DNA of 64,000 nt from Chitinophagaceae bacterium (GCA_016704325.1 JADJAG010000001.1:434001-498000); one strand, 5' to 3'; shown: positions 45,892 to 55,245, numbered from the stretch's first letter. Notes: generated by a model from the sequence alone, not told the origin. Translations and numbers: made by a program.

Positions 45892-46020
45892 GTTGAACAT
45901 GGGTTTTGCATTAGTGTACACGAAGTTCGAACAAAAAAGTGTATCATTTAGTTAACTTTATTGCGGGCATTCAGTTGGTTGTTTCAAATGCCCACCAACG
46001 CAAAACCCCATTCGTTATGC
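45892..46020 (+). repeat. attC-like imperfect palindrome 2 (different sequence type)
   Basis: GTTGAAC (45892-45898), arm ATGGGTTTTGC (45899-45909), a spacer with an inner hairpin GGGCATT/AATGCCC, arm GCAAAACCCCAT (46000-46011), then GTTATGC (46014-46020). Arms pair with one bulge. Same layout as site 1 but with unrelated arm sequence, as for different attC sites. Confidence 0.5.
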
Positions 46021-46119
46021 GTCACATGCCCACCTTCAAACTCCGTACATTTGAAATTCTAATTCGCTCGAATATGCAACAGGTTTTGACCTGGACACTA
46101 TAATCTTTCAAAAATCAGG

Positions 46120-48456
46120 ATGAATAAAATAATAATAATCTTTGCGCTCATTTTCGTATTGTGCTTACAGAGCACAAGCTCAAAAGCACAATGCTGCACT
46201 TATAACCTTACCATGCACGACAGTTATGGAGATGGTTGGAATGGTGCTACTCTGGAGGTTCTTATTAACAGCCTTTCCATTGGAATATTCAGCGCAATCA
46301 ATACCGGTAGCACGGTAGCTATTCCAGTATGCAACGGAGATATATTGGAATTAATTTATAGTGCCGGAGACTATGAAAATGAGAATTCATATGAATTGCA
46401 GGATTCGTCATGGAATATTGTTTTTCAGGATGGTAACACTCCGGATACCGGTAGCGTATTTTCTACTATAGGAAATTGTAATACGCCTCTTTTGCCGGGC
46501 ATTCATCCATGCAATGCAATTCCAATCGACACCATCCAATGTATTTCTGTTGACAATACGGGTTATCCGGGTTCCGCCTACACTCCAAATTGTTCCTGGT
46601 TTGCGGGTGGCGATATTTGGTATTCATTGCAGGTTCCTGCCTCCGGCAATTTGAGTTTAGAAACCATTGGCGGAAGCATAAATGATACGGGCATAGCTGC
46701 CTGGGCCGGCAGCACGTGCGACAATCTCAGTATTATCGGTTGTGATGATGATGCAGGTAACGGTTATTTATCTTTCCTTGCTTTATACGACCTTACTCCG
46801 GGACAAAACATTTACATACAAGCCTGGAAATGGGGTGGTGGTGGTGGAGCATTTGAAATTTGTATAACAGATTTAGGAGCTGTTGTTCTTGACAGCTCAG
46901 ATCTACCGATTGTAATGATAAACACATTAGGTCAAACCATTGTTCCGGAAACGAAAGTCAACTGCCTGATGGACATCAAATACAATGGACCTAACACTAT
47001 GACTTATGTATCTGACAGTTCAAATGTTTACAGCGGTAATATAGGCATTGAAATCAGGGGAAATACATCAGCAACATATCCTCAGCGGCCTTATAACATA
47101 GAAACACGAGATTCAATAGGGGAAAATAATAATGTGGAGATATTGGGAATGCCGCCTGAGAATGATTGGGTTTTGCTGTCCAATTATAACGACCGTTCGT
47201 TAATGAGAAATCTGCTTGCCTTTAATCTTTTTGGAAAAATGGGGAACTATAGCGTGAGGGCTCAACTGTGCGAAGTTCTTATCGATAGTTCTTATAAAGG
47301 GATTTATGTAATAGGAGAAAAAATCAGGCGAGATGCCAATCGTGTAGCTATTGCAAAATTAACCGGTGCTGATACTATTGGAGATGAGTTAACCGGTGGA
47401 TATATATTACAACAAAACTATTGGGATGCAAACAATAGTTTTCAATCAAATTATTCACCAATAGACCATCCTGGTTTGGATGTGCATTTTGTTTACGAAT
47501 ATCCTAAACCTGATACAATTCAGCCTCAACAAAAAGCTTATATTGCTTCTTACATTGACAGTCTGGAAACAGCACTATACAGTACTAATTTTGCTGACTT
47601 TAACGAAGGGTATAGAAAGTATCTGGATGTACCATCCTTTATAGATTATTTCCTTGTTAACGAGTTATCGAGAAATGCGGATGGGTTCAAAAAGAGTGTT
47701 TTCTTCCATAAAGATAAATTCTCAAACGGTGGCAAGTTAAAAGCAGGTCCTGTATGGGACTTTGATTGGAGTTTTAAAAATCAGAATTACTGCTTTTTTA
47801 ACGACTTGCAGGGCGCCGGTTGGGCACATCATATCAATGACTGCAACGTTGACAATAATTCTACCGGTTGGTATATCAGGTTGTTGCAGGATACTACTTT
47901 TCAAAATGAGCTGAGGTGTACCTACGAGCAATACAGGCAAAACATGCTGAACACATCAACTATTTTCTCATACATTGACAGTATAGGTACCATAGCACAA
48001 AATGCCCAGGCAAGGCATTTTCAAAAATGGCCTTTACTTGGCAATACCGGACCTGATTGGGAACTTGAACCCATTCCTGCTACATACAATGCCGAGCTTG
48101 ATACACTTAAGAGTTGGATCAATAAACGACTGCTGTGGTTAGATGCAAACATTCCCGGACTTTGCATCGCAACAGGTGTAACTGAATCCAGCTTATCCGG
48201 CAGCGTGAATTGTTACCCCAACCCAACAAGTAGCTATATTATAATTGATTATTCCTTGCCATCGGATATGAATGTATCTGTTAGCCTTTATAACTATTTA
48301 GGTTCAGAAGTTTTATCAACCCCGCCAATAATGCAAAGTGCCGGGCAACATTCCCAAAAGCTCGAAACCAAAGCTCTTTCGAATGGTATTTACATCTTAA
48401 AATTTGAAACTGGCGAAGATGTTATATCTAGAAAAATAATTATTCAGAAATATTAG
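46120..48456 (+). CDS. CotH-family protein with T9SS sorting domain
   Basis: A 778-aa secreted protein. It has a signal peptide (MNKIIIIFALIFVLCLQSTSSKAQ), a module typical of secreted Bacteroidota proteins (YNLTMHDSYGDGWNGATLEV, residues about 28-125), a second beta module (about 128-250), and a CotH-like kinase domain (about 265-600). The CotH part is recognised from GNIGIEIRGNTSATYPQRPYNIET, NDWVLLSNYNDRSLMRN, EVLIDSSYKGIYVIGEKIRRD and KAGPVWDFDWSF, the last with the metal-binding Asp. The C-terminal sorting domain is NCYPNPTSSYIIIDY... SNGIYILKFETGEDVISRKIIIQKY. CotH proteins are atypical protein kinases, so this one might phosphorylate extracellular proteins, as an inference. It is flanked by attC-like sites on both sides. 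Confidence 0.9.
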   Translation: MNKIIIIFALIFVLCLQSTSSKAQCCTYNLTMHDSYGDGWNGATLEVLINSLSIGIFSAINTGSTVAIPVCNGDILELIYSAGDYENENSYELQDSSWNIVFQDGNTPDTGSVFSTIGNCNTPLLPGIHPCNAIPIDTIQCISVDNTGYPGSAYTPNCSWFAGGDIWYSLQVPASGNLSLETIGGSINDTGIAAWAGSTCDNLSIIGCDDDAGNGYLSFLALYDLTPGQNIYIQAWKWGGGGGAFEICITDLGAVVLDSSDLPIVMINTLGQTIVPETKVNCLMDIKYNGPNTMTYVSDSSNVYSGNIGIEIRGNTSATYPQRPYNIETRDSIGENNNVEILGMPPENDWVLLSNYNDRSLMRNLLAFNLFGKMGNYSVRAQLCEVLIDSSYKGIYVIGEKIRRDANRVAIAKLTGADTIGDELTGGYILQQNYWDANNSFQSNYSPIDHPGLDVHFVYEYPKPDTIQPQQKAYIASYIDSLETALYSTNFADFNEGYRKYLDVPSFIDYFLVNELSRNADGFKKSVFFHKDKFSNGGKLKAGPVWDFDWSFKNQNYCFFNDLQGAGWAHHINDCNVDNNSTGWYIRLLQDTTFQNELRCTYEQYRQNMLNTSTIFSYIDSIGTIAQNAQARHFQKWPLLGNTGPDWELEPIPATYNAELDTLKSWINKRLLWLDANIPGLCIATGVTESSLSGSVNCYPNPTSSYIIIDYSLPSDMNVSVSLYNYLGSEVLSTPPIMQSAGQHSQKLETKALSNGIYILKFETGEDVISRKIIIQKY

Positions 48457-48559
48457 TTTTTGCCCATACCAGATAACTCAAGCGACACCATCACGAGCTT
48501 ATAAAATCCTTTGGTGCAAACTTCAAACAGTTGTACCTTCAACAAGTATAAGCGCGAAC

Positions 48560-48654
48560 GCATGACAACAACTACAAGAAATTGGCGGCTCAGTGGTTCA
48601 ATGAAATTTTTGTTCCGAAATCGCCAACTTAATGAACCTGCTAAAACGTTAACC
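48560..48654 (+). repeat. attC-like imperfect palindrome 3
   Basis: GCATGAC (48560-48566), arm CTACAAGAAATTGGCG (48572-48587) identical to site 1, spacer, arm CGCCAACTT (48622-48630) then a diverged stretch, and GTTAACC (48648-48654). Only the inner half of the second arm is conserved. Confidence 0.5.
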
Positions 48655-48712
48655 GACTGCAAAGCATGACGAAAAATAACAACCCGAAATTCATTTAAAC
48701 TAAAATTAAATT

Positions 48713-49171
48713 ATGAAAAAGCTACAATTCCAAGTAAGCATCAATGCACCTGTCACTAAGATATTTGACTTTATGCTTGGCATTAACAATAAATCAACTT
48801 ATGAGCAATGGACCTCTTTGTTTAACCCAACATCTACTTATGAAGGAAGTTGGGACAAGGGAAATAAAATGCTATTTATTGGAGTAGATGAGAAAGGAGA
48901 AAAAGGAGGTATGGTTTCCAGGATAGTTGAAAACAATCCCAACCGATTTGTTTCGATTCAACATTATGGTCTTGTAAAAGCTGACAAGGAAATTACAGAA
49001 GGACCAGAAGTGGAAAAATGGGCAAACGGATTTGAAAATTATACGTTTGAAGAAAACGACGGAATTACTAAGGTTACAGTTGACTTAGATACTACAGATG
49101 ACTTTGTAGATTATATGGAACAGACCTACCCAAAGGCACTAGACAAGTTAAAAGAAATATGTGAAAAATGA
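48713..49171 (+). CDS. SRPBCC-fold protein
   Basis: A 152-aa cytoplasmic protein of the SRPBCC (START/AHSA1-like) fold. It has the N-terminal strand KLQFQVSINAPVTKIFDFMLG, STYEQWTSLFNPTSTYEG, then GNKMLFIGVDEKGEKGGMVSRI and GFENYTFEENDGITKVTVDLD, with a C-terminal helix (MEQTYPKALDKLKEICEK). The fold has a deep hydrophobic pocket for small lipids or polyketide-like ligands; no ligand can be named. The only gene between two attC-like sites, the classic size and shape of a single cassette. Confidence 0.85.
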   Translation: MKKLQFQVSINAPVTKIFDFMLGINNKSTYEQWTSLFNPTSTYEGSWDKGNKMLFIGVDEKGEKGGMVSRIVENNPNRFVSIQHYGLVKADKEITEGPEVEKWANGFENYTFEENDGITKVTVDLDTTDDFVDYMEQTYPKALDKLKEICEK

Positions 49172-49215
49172 AATCCTTCGAAAGTTGAACTATCACAAAT
49201 GAAATAAACACAGCC

Positions 49216-49310
49216 CCATAACTGCACTTTCAAGAAATTGGCGGTTCAGTGCTTCGTATGAAGTTTAGTAGTAAAAATAGCCAACTTCTTGTAGCTGCAA
49301 ACCGTTGAAA
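49216..49310 (+). repeat. attC-like imperfect palindrome 4
   Basis: CCATAAC (49216-49222), arm CAAGAAATTGGCG (49231-49243), spacer, arm GCCAACTTCTTG (49280-49291) followed by TAGCTGCAAACC, then GTTGAAA (49304-49310). Same arms as sites 1 and 3. Confidence 0.55.
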
Positions 49311-49588
49311 TGCCACCTCCAGGAAATTGCTTTGCATCTACTTTAAAACTACGTAGGACAAAGGCTATCAAACTTTCCTTGCATTTACTTCAAAAAAAAG
49401 TTGATCACTTATGCAGAACTAATTTTAGGTTCCACTCCTATCGAACAAACATCAATCAATAGAATACACTACCTTAACAACGCTTAACGTTCCACAATGA
49501 CTTGCAAAAACAAAGAATCATCGGAAACACATTAAAATACACAGCGATACCGGTAAAGGAAACGAGTAAGCAAAATAAAACCAACAAC

Positions 49589-51142
49589 ATGAAAAGCAAA
49601 TTCAATCTTATCGCAGCATCGTTTTTATTTATAACCTGCATAGCATGGCAGCTTACTTCTTTTGCTCAAAGTGGCTCATTGGATCTCACCTTTGATACCG
49701 ATGGAAAAGTGACTACAGCTATTGGCAGTGGCAGTGATGTGGGAAATGGAGTAGCCATACAAAGTGATGGCAAAATTGTAGTGGCGGGATATAGTGATAA
49801 TGGCAGTGACCTGGATTTTGCAGTGATCCGTTACAATAGCAATGGCAGTTTAGATACCGGCTTTGGCAGCAATGGAAAAGTGACCACCGATATTGCAAAT
49901 GATGATGACTACGGTAATTCTGTTGCCATACAAGCTGATGGAAAAATTGTAGTGGCCGGTTATGGGCGCATCAGCTCAAACAATGATATTGTGGTAGTCC
50001 GTTATAACACCGATGGCACATTAGACGTGTCCTTTGATACCGATGGGAAAGTGACCACTCCTATCGGAAACTCCAGTGATTATGGATTTGCCATAGCCAT
50101 ACAGCCTGATGGAAAAATTGTGGTGGCGGGTTCCAGTGCCGCTTTTGTAGTAGTGCGTTACAATACGGATGGCAGTTTGGATAGCAATTTTGATTTCGAT
50201 GGAATAGTAACATCAGCAATTGGAAATTCAAGCGAGGGATTGTCAATTGCACTTCAATTAAATGGTAAAATTGTGGTCGCAGGATATAGATCCTTAAATG
50301 CTGTCGTTGATGCAGCAGTAGTACGATACAACACCGATGGCAGTCTAGACCTTACTTTTGATTCGGATGGCATAGTTACCACAGATATTTCCGGGTTTAT
50401 TGACCGAGTATATTCTGTTGGCGTACAACCTGATGGAAAAATTGTAGTAGCTGGTATTTCCCTCGATAGTCTTAATAGTAATTTTTTAGTAATGCGTTAC
50501 GACACCAATGGAACCTTAGACCCCACATTTGATACGGATGGCATAGTTACCATAGATGTTGCGAGTTATAATGAGAGTGCACGTTCATTGGCCATACAAA
50601 GCGATGGCAAAATTGTAGTGACTGGATTAAGCACCATTGGCACTACCTCTTTTGTTGTTCTATTACGTTACCAAACAAATGGCAGTTTGGATAATACTTT
50701 TGATGCCGATGGAATCGTCACCACCACTATCGGAGGTTCTTGTGAGGGACAGTCTATTGCGCTACAATCAGATGGGAAAATTGTAGTGGCAGGCTATGCG
50801 CTTATTGCCGGCAATTTAGATTTCGCAGTAGCACGGTATAATAACATAAACATTACCGGTGTTAACACCATTTCTAACCGGGCGGCAGGAATAAGAATAT
50901 ACCCCAACCCTTTTTCTAAGCAAACTACTTTGCAGTCAGATCGTATTTTCAATAATGCAAGTCTTACTGTGTTTAATTTTCTAGGGCAGCCGGTGAATGA
51001 AGTAACCAATATACATGGCGAGATGTTTACACTGTACCGTAACAATTTGCCTGCAGGGGTTTATTTTATTCGGATTATGGAAGACAATGAGGTAGTTGCC
51101 ATAGATAAATTGGTGATTACTGACTACATGATGAACAGGTAA
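49589..51142 (+). CDS. T9SS-sorted delta-60 repeat beta-propeller protein
   Basis: A 517-aa secreted protein (start at the ATG at 49589, signal peptide MKSKFNLIAASFLFITCIAWQLTSFAQ; the frame opens earlier at 49502). The body consists of about seven or eight delta-60-type units of roughly 50 residues: SLDLTFDTDGKVTTAIG... GVAIQSDGKIVVAGY... VIRYNSNGSLDTGFG. These units make a beta-propeller found in secreted proteins. The T9SS sorting domain follows (IRIYPNPFSKQTTLQ... AGVYFIRIMEDNEVVAIDKLVI). The first unit of an intergenic tandem repeat begins within the last codons. Likely a surface or extracellular binding protein. Confidence 0.9.
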   Translation: MKSKFNLIAASFLFITCIAWQLTSFAQSGSLDLTFDTDGKVTTAIGSGSDVGNGVAIQSDGKIVVAGYSDNGSDLDFAVIRYNSNGSLDTGFGSNGKVTTDIANDDDYGNSVAIQADGKIVVAGYGRISSNNDIVVVRYNTDGTLDVSFDTDGKVTTPIGNSSDYGFAIAIQPDGKIVVAGSSAAFVVVRYNTDGSLDSNFDFDGIVTSAIGNSSEGLSIALQLNGKIVVAGYRSLNAVVDAAVVRYNTDGSLDLTFDSDGIVTTDISGFIDRVYSVGVQPDGKIVVAGISLDSLNSNFLVMRYDTNGTLDPTFDTDGIVTIDVASYNESARSLAIQSDGKIVVTGLSTIGTTSFVVLLRYQTNGSLDNTFDADGIVTTTIGGSCEGQSIALQSDGKIVVAGYALIAGNLDFAVARYNNINITGVNTISNRAAGIRIYPNPFSKQTTLQSDRIFNNASLTVFNFLGQPVNEVTNIHGEMFTLYRNNLPAGVYFIRIMEDNEVVAIDKLVITDYMMNR

Positions 51143-51420
51143 ACAAAGAGCGCAGGGAAAAAATTATTGATTTTGGTTCGGGTTATTGCAATGCCTTGTT
51201 TGTATACGCTATGGCTAAGAGCAGGTAACCACAGAGGGAGAAAATTATTGATATTAGTTCGGTTAATTGCAATGCCTGGTTTGTATTCTCTGTGGTGAAG
51301 AGCAGGTAACCACATAGTGCACGAAGGAATTATCGATATTGGTTCAGTTTATTGCAATGCATTGTTTGTATTCTCGGTGGCTAAGAACAGGTAAACACAG
51401 AACGCACTGAGAAGAATACA
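51133..51420. repeat. Tandem repeat of about 84 bp
   Basis: Units starting with GAACAGGTAAAC / GAGCAGGTAACC at 51133, 51219, 51300 and 51385 (steps 86, 81, 85). Each has ATTATTGAT..TT.GTTC, TTGCAATGC.TTGTTTGTAT and a TCTCTGTGGTG-like end. The first unit overlaps the 3' end of the preceding coding sequence. Spacing and bases drift, so it is an old array. Confidence 0.8.
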
Positions 51421-51730
51421 CATCAATCTTCCTTGATGCGATTTCATCTTTGTGACCTCTGTGGTTTCAAAAATCTACCCCCGGAGCACACAGAAAAAAA
51501 TATTCATTAATCTTCCTTAATGCGATTCCGCCTCCGTGCACTCTGTGGTTTCAAAAATGATAACCAAAAATCAAAAATAAAAATACTGATACAAATCTCG
51601 TTTAATGCGACTCCGCCTCCGTCCTCAGTGGTTTCAAAAATGTACCCACAGAAACCACAGAGAAAAATATACATTAATCTTCCCTGATGCAACTCCACAT
51701 TTGTGTATTCTAAGGTCAAACATGGTAACC
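51421..51730. repeat. Repeat array with CTCTGTGGTTTC units
   Basis: About four units of the form AATCTTCCTTAATGCGAYTCCGCCTCCGTG...CTCTGTGGTTTCAAAAAT near 51424, 51508, 51595 and 51676, spaced about 84 bp, with partial AACCACAGAG partners. The same family appears at 61545-61805. Confidence 0.75.
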
Positions 51731-52004
51731 ACAAATAAAAAGGGAATGCACTTATATAAACAGAAAGAAAAATGCTCGTAGAATCCATTCCATGCATCTT
51801 ATTGATATAATAATTCCATCCTCCTCCGCAGTTACAAAATCACAAATCCACATTTATACATGCGCCGGATTTCCGCGATACCTTGCAATCTCAGTTGAAT
51901 ATTGATTGAAACCTCCTAACTTTGAAAGAAACTTTTCCGGCTTTAGTTATCTAAACAGGAACATAAATTACCGGATTGGTTAATTCAGTTTAAAATCGCT
52001 GATC

Positions 52005-52529
52005 ATGATAAGAAAACTAAAATATCTTGCCTTGCTGTTTCTTCCGCTACTTTCCTATGGACAACAAGCAGCCATCATGAATACCAACATGCAGATCTAT
52101 GCCTCGTTACAAGGTAAACCGGTAGCCTGGGCAACTACCATTGTAGAAATTCACCTCGACAAAAATACAGGCGCCTTCGAAGTGCTCCTGATTACCGATC
52201 ACCTGAGCCTGGCCATGACCAATCCTGATTTTGTGCCTACCGGAGAAAACCTGGGCAAAGTATTAAGCCTGCGCGGTACCATACCCATTTATGATGTACT
52301 GAATAACAACAGCAATGTGATGAATATGAATATTGACATGATCGCCAATTTCAACAACATCGATTTTCCTACTAACTTCGCCTTCTCTATCTTAAGGCTT
52401 AATCCCAACGACAGAAAAGGATTCTCTGTAATGGTAAAGGGCAGCCTCTCTATTTCAAAACTGAACATCACCAACCTCGAAGGATTTGATGATGAGCTGG
52501 GCATTTCGCTGAGCTTCACCGGTATTTAA
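52005..52529 (+). CDS. Secreted protein of unknown family
   Basis: A 174-aa exported protein with signal peptide MIRKLKYLALLFLPLLSYGQ. The mature part is beta-rich and ends in a Gly-poor, Phe-rich strand (DELGISLSFTGI). Visible blocks are WATTIVEIHLDKNTGAFEVLLITDHLSLAM and MNIDMIANFNNIDFPTNFAFSILRLNPNDRKGFSVMVKG. There is a possible resemblance to lipid-binding YceI-like sandwiches, but no family signature that I can defend. It lies 98 bp before the cytochrome gene on the same strand. Confidence 0.72.
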   Translation: MIRKLKYLALLFLPLLSYGQQAAIMNTNMQIYASLQGKPVAWATTIVEIHLDKNTGAFEVLLITDHLSLAMTNPDFVPTGENLGKVLSLRGTIPIYDVLNNNSNVMNMNIDMIANFNNIDFPTNFAFSILRLNPNDRKGFSVMVKGSLSISKLNITNLEGFDDELGISLSFTGI

Positions 52530-52627
52530 ATGGTATATTCCAAAAACACAGAACTGCCTTACAGAAAGGAAAAGCAGAAACTTATTTCGCCACAAGTTGC
52601 CGTTTTCATGCTTTACTTAGTACCCTG

Positions 52628-54898
52628 ATGAGTTCGCGCAAACAGTTGATCATTCTGCTGCTTTTTATTTCGCTCGGTATTTATCTTGCTGCCATCAGCC
52701 TTCATTCCTGCAAACAAAAAAACAGTTCGGATACTCCCCCTGCCCTTTCCGGTAACAATTCATTTGTCGGCCCGGAGACCTGCCGTACATGCCACGAGAA
52801 AGAATACAATGAATGGCTGGCATCAGACCACTACCGGGCCATGATGGTGGCAAATGACACTACCGTTGCAGGAGATTTTAATGAGGCAAGCTATAAAGCC
52901 GACGGCATTACCAGCAGGTTTTTCAAACGTGGCGAAAAATTTTTCATCAACACAGAAGGTGAGGATGGCAGAAATCATGATTATGAAGTGAAGTACACCT
53001 TCGGTTACTATCCGCTGCAACAATACCTGGTTGAATTTCCCGGGGGAAGAATGCAGGTACCCAGGGTATCTTATGATGTGATAAAGAAAAAATGGTTTCA
53101 CCAATACAACGGGCAGGTCATTGACCACAGCGACTGGCTTCATTGGACCAGGCAGTCGCAGAACTGGAATTCTATGTGTGCCAGTTGTCACTCCACCGGC
53201 TTGCAGCGTAATTATGATGAAGAGCGCAACAGCTATCATACTACTTTTAGTCACCTGACTGTTAGTTGCGAAAGCTGTCACGGCATGGGCAAACACCATA
53301 TGGAGTATATTAATACGACCTCCTATCATAAAGGAAAAAAAGTAGCAGGCTCCTATCTCCTGTTGAACAAGGAGGCAAACAACAAGCAGCAACTGTCAGG
53401 ATGTGTGCAATGCCATGCCAGGAGAATGGAAGTTGCTGCTGATATGATTCACTCTTCAGAAGTACTCGACAATTTCATTCCTACCCTTCCTACTACTGAA
53501 AACTATTTCGCAGATGGACAGTTCAAAGAGGAGGACTATGAGTTCGGATCTTTTACACAAAGTAAGATGTACCACAGGGGCGTGAAGTGCAGCAATTGCC
53601 ATAACCCGCATACCGGAAGAACAATTGCCGCAGGAAATAAACTTTGCCTGCAATGTCATCAGCCAAAATATGATGCTGCAACTCATCATTTCCATACGGT
53701 AAATACTGCCGGAGCGGAGTGTATCAGTTGCCACATGCCTACCCGTATCTATATGGGTAATGATGTGAGACGCGATCACAGTTTCCGTGTTCCTCGCCCC
53801 GATCAAAGTGTGAAGTATGCTGTGCCGAATGCATGCAACAAATGCCATGAAAATAAATCAAGCCAATGGGCAGCCGATGCCATCGTAAAGTGGTATGGCC
53901 CAACGAGGCGGGTTCATTATTCCGATGATTTGATCCCGGGCAGTTTGCTTGATGACAATGCATTCATTCATTTAAACAGGCTGCTGCACGATACTTCCGT
54001 AACGGAAATCATTCGCGCTACGGCAGTCAATTATATGGGAAACATTATCACAGAAGAGCGTATTAGTGCAATAAGAAAATGCCTGCACGACAGCAGCGCA
54101 ATGGTGCGCAATGAAGCTGCAGCTGCCCTCCTGAGTTTTCCAACACAGTCATGGCTATCGGATGCCCTTCCATTGTTGAAAGATCCTGTGAGAGCTGTTC
54201 GTGCAACAGCAGCCAATGCATTATTTGGTATTCCACAGGAAACATTAGGAAATGAACACCTTTCGGCTTATGAAAAAGCTGGCGCAGAATGGAAACAGAT
54301 GATGCATCACCATGCTGATTTTCCAACCGGTAACCTGATGCTGGCAGATTATTATTACAGGGCACAGGATTATGTGCTTGCTGAAAAGTATTTTCTGCGA
54401 TGCCTGCAGATGGATAGCCTTGCCAATTATGCACGCATCAATTTATCCGGAGTCTACAATGCAACCGGCCAAAATAATAAGGCACTTGCTGTGCTCAAAC
54501 AAGCATTGAAGATTGATCCGGATAATGCCACTATACACTACAGGCTTGCCTTATTGCAGGTGGAATTAAATAACAAGACCGAGGCCATGAAGTATTTCGA
54601 ACTTGCATACCGATTGCAGTATGACAATGACAGGTTCTATTACAATTACGCGCTTTATCTTCAGCAGTTAGGCAGTACAGCCAAAGCTGCACATCTTTTC
54701 AATGAAGGACTCCGCAGGTATCCAAATTCAGAACAGTTGAACTATGGGGCTGCGTATTTTTACCTGCAAACAAGCCAACAGGAAAAGGCAGCTGCCTGTA
54801 TCAACAAACTAAAATCTTTGAATCCGGACAATCCGCAATACAGTGAATTGTTTCAACTATTGAATTTGCAGATCAACCATACTGTTGATGATCAGTAG
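52628..54898 (+). CDS. Octaheme c-type cytochrome with HEAT/TPR-like repeats
   Basis: A 756-aa exported protein, start at the ATG at 52628. Hydrophobic N-terminus (LIILLLFISLGIYLAAISLHSC) with a possible lipobox Cys, so it may be a lipoprotein. Eight CXXCH heme sites are visible: CRTCH, CASCH, CESCH, CVQCH, CSNCH, CLQCH, CISCH and CNKCH, all within residues 50-410. After these come HEAT-like repeats (ATAVNYMGNIITEERISAIRKCL, VRNEAAAALLSF, VRAVRATAANALFG) and four or five TPR units (NLMLADYYYRAQDYVLAEKYFLR, AIDPDNA-type helix pairs). The hemes point to electron transfer in the periplasm or on the outer membrane; the repeats to a partner protein. Nitrite-, sulfur- or extracellular-reductase roles cannot be told apart here. 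Confidence 0.92.
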   Translation: MSSRKQLIILLLFISLGIYLAAISLHSCKQKNSSDTPPALSGNNSFVGPETCRTCHEKEYNEWLASDHYRAMMVANDTTVAGDFNEASYKADGITSRFFKRGEKFFINTEGEDGRNHDYEVKYTFGYYPLQQYLVEFPGGRMQVPRVSYDVIKKKWFHQYNGQVIDHSDWLHWTRQSQNWNSMCASCHSTGLQRNYDEERNSYHTTFSHLTVSCESCHGMGKHHMEYINTTSYHKGKKVAGSYLLLNKEANNKQQLSGCVQCHARRMEVAADMIHSSEVLDNFIPTLPTTENYFADGQFKEEDYEFGSFTQSKMYHRGVKCSNCHNPHTGRTIAAGNKLCLQCHQPKYDAATHHFHTVNTAGAECISCHMPTRIYMGNDVRRDHSFRVPRPDQSVKYAVPNACNKCHENKSSQWAADAIVKWYGPTRRVHYSDDLIPGSLLDDNAFIHLNRLLHDTSVTEIIRATAVNYMGNIITEERISAIRKCLHDSSAMVRNEAAAALLSFPTQSWLSDALPLLKDPVRAVRATAANALFGIPQETLGNEHLSAYEKAGAEWKQMMHHHADFPTGNLMLADYYYRAQDYVLAEKYFLRCLQMDSLANYARINLSGVYNATGQNNKALAVLKQALKIDPDNATIHYRLALLQVELNNKTEAMKYFELAYRLQYDNDRFYYNYALYLQQLGSTAKAAHLFNEGLRRYPNSEQLNYGAAYFYLQTSQQEKAAACINKLKSLNPDNPQYSELFQLLNLQINHTVDDQ

Positions 54899-54906
54899 AA
54901 AGGCCA

Positions 54907-55245
54907 TCAGTCCTTTAGTTCCAATGCCCTGAATTCTTCACGCACCGGAAGAAAACAGTCAATTACTTTACAGGCTGTATGTGCAATTGCCGAATGCGTT
55001 GTATTTGACGGTATGAAAGCTGCCATGCCAGGCTTCAGCATTTTCTTTTCGCCTGCAATATTGAATTCAAGTGTGCCTTCAATCAAATGCGTCCATTGTT
55101 CATGTGGGTGCTGATGTTCGGCAAGCACAACCCCTGCCTCAAGGTCAAAATATCCGAAAGTAGCCTGTTCGGAATGGTAAACCGTTCCGGAAATTCCCGG
55201 CCAGATGTCTATTCTTTTCCTGGTATCAAATTGAATGTACGGCAT
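54907..55245 (-). CDS. Cupin domain protein
   Basis: A 112-aa single-domain cupin. The ATG at 55245 (MPYIQFDTRKRIDIWPG) is preferred; the frame is open to 55332. Metal ligands are visible in AEHQHPHEQWTHLIEGTLEFNIAG (His, His, Glu) and in PSNTTHSAIAH (last His), with PGMAAFIPS between. Such proteins are sugar isomerase- or dioxygenase-like, or sensors. Its stop lies 8 bp from the stop of the convergent cytochrome gene. Confidence 0.88.
   Translation of the reverse strand: MPYIQFDTRKRIDIWPGISGTVYHSEQATFGYFDLEAGVVLAEHQHPHEQWTHLIEGTLEFNIAGEKKMLKPGMAAFIPSNTTHSAIAHTACKVIDCFLPVREEFRALELKD

Noticed and set aside
42950..49310. The repeated arms as a CRISPR array
   Set aside because: The copies are hundreds to thousands of bases apart with genes between them and lack regular short spacers.
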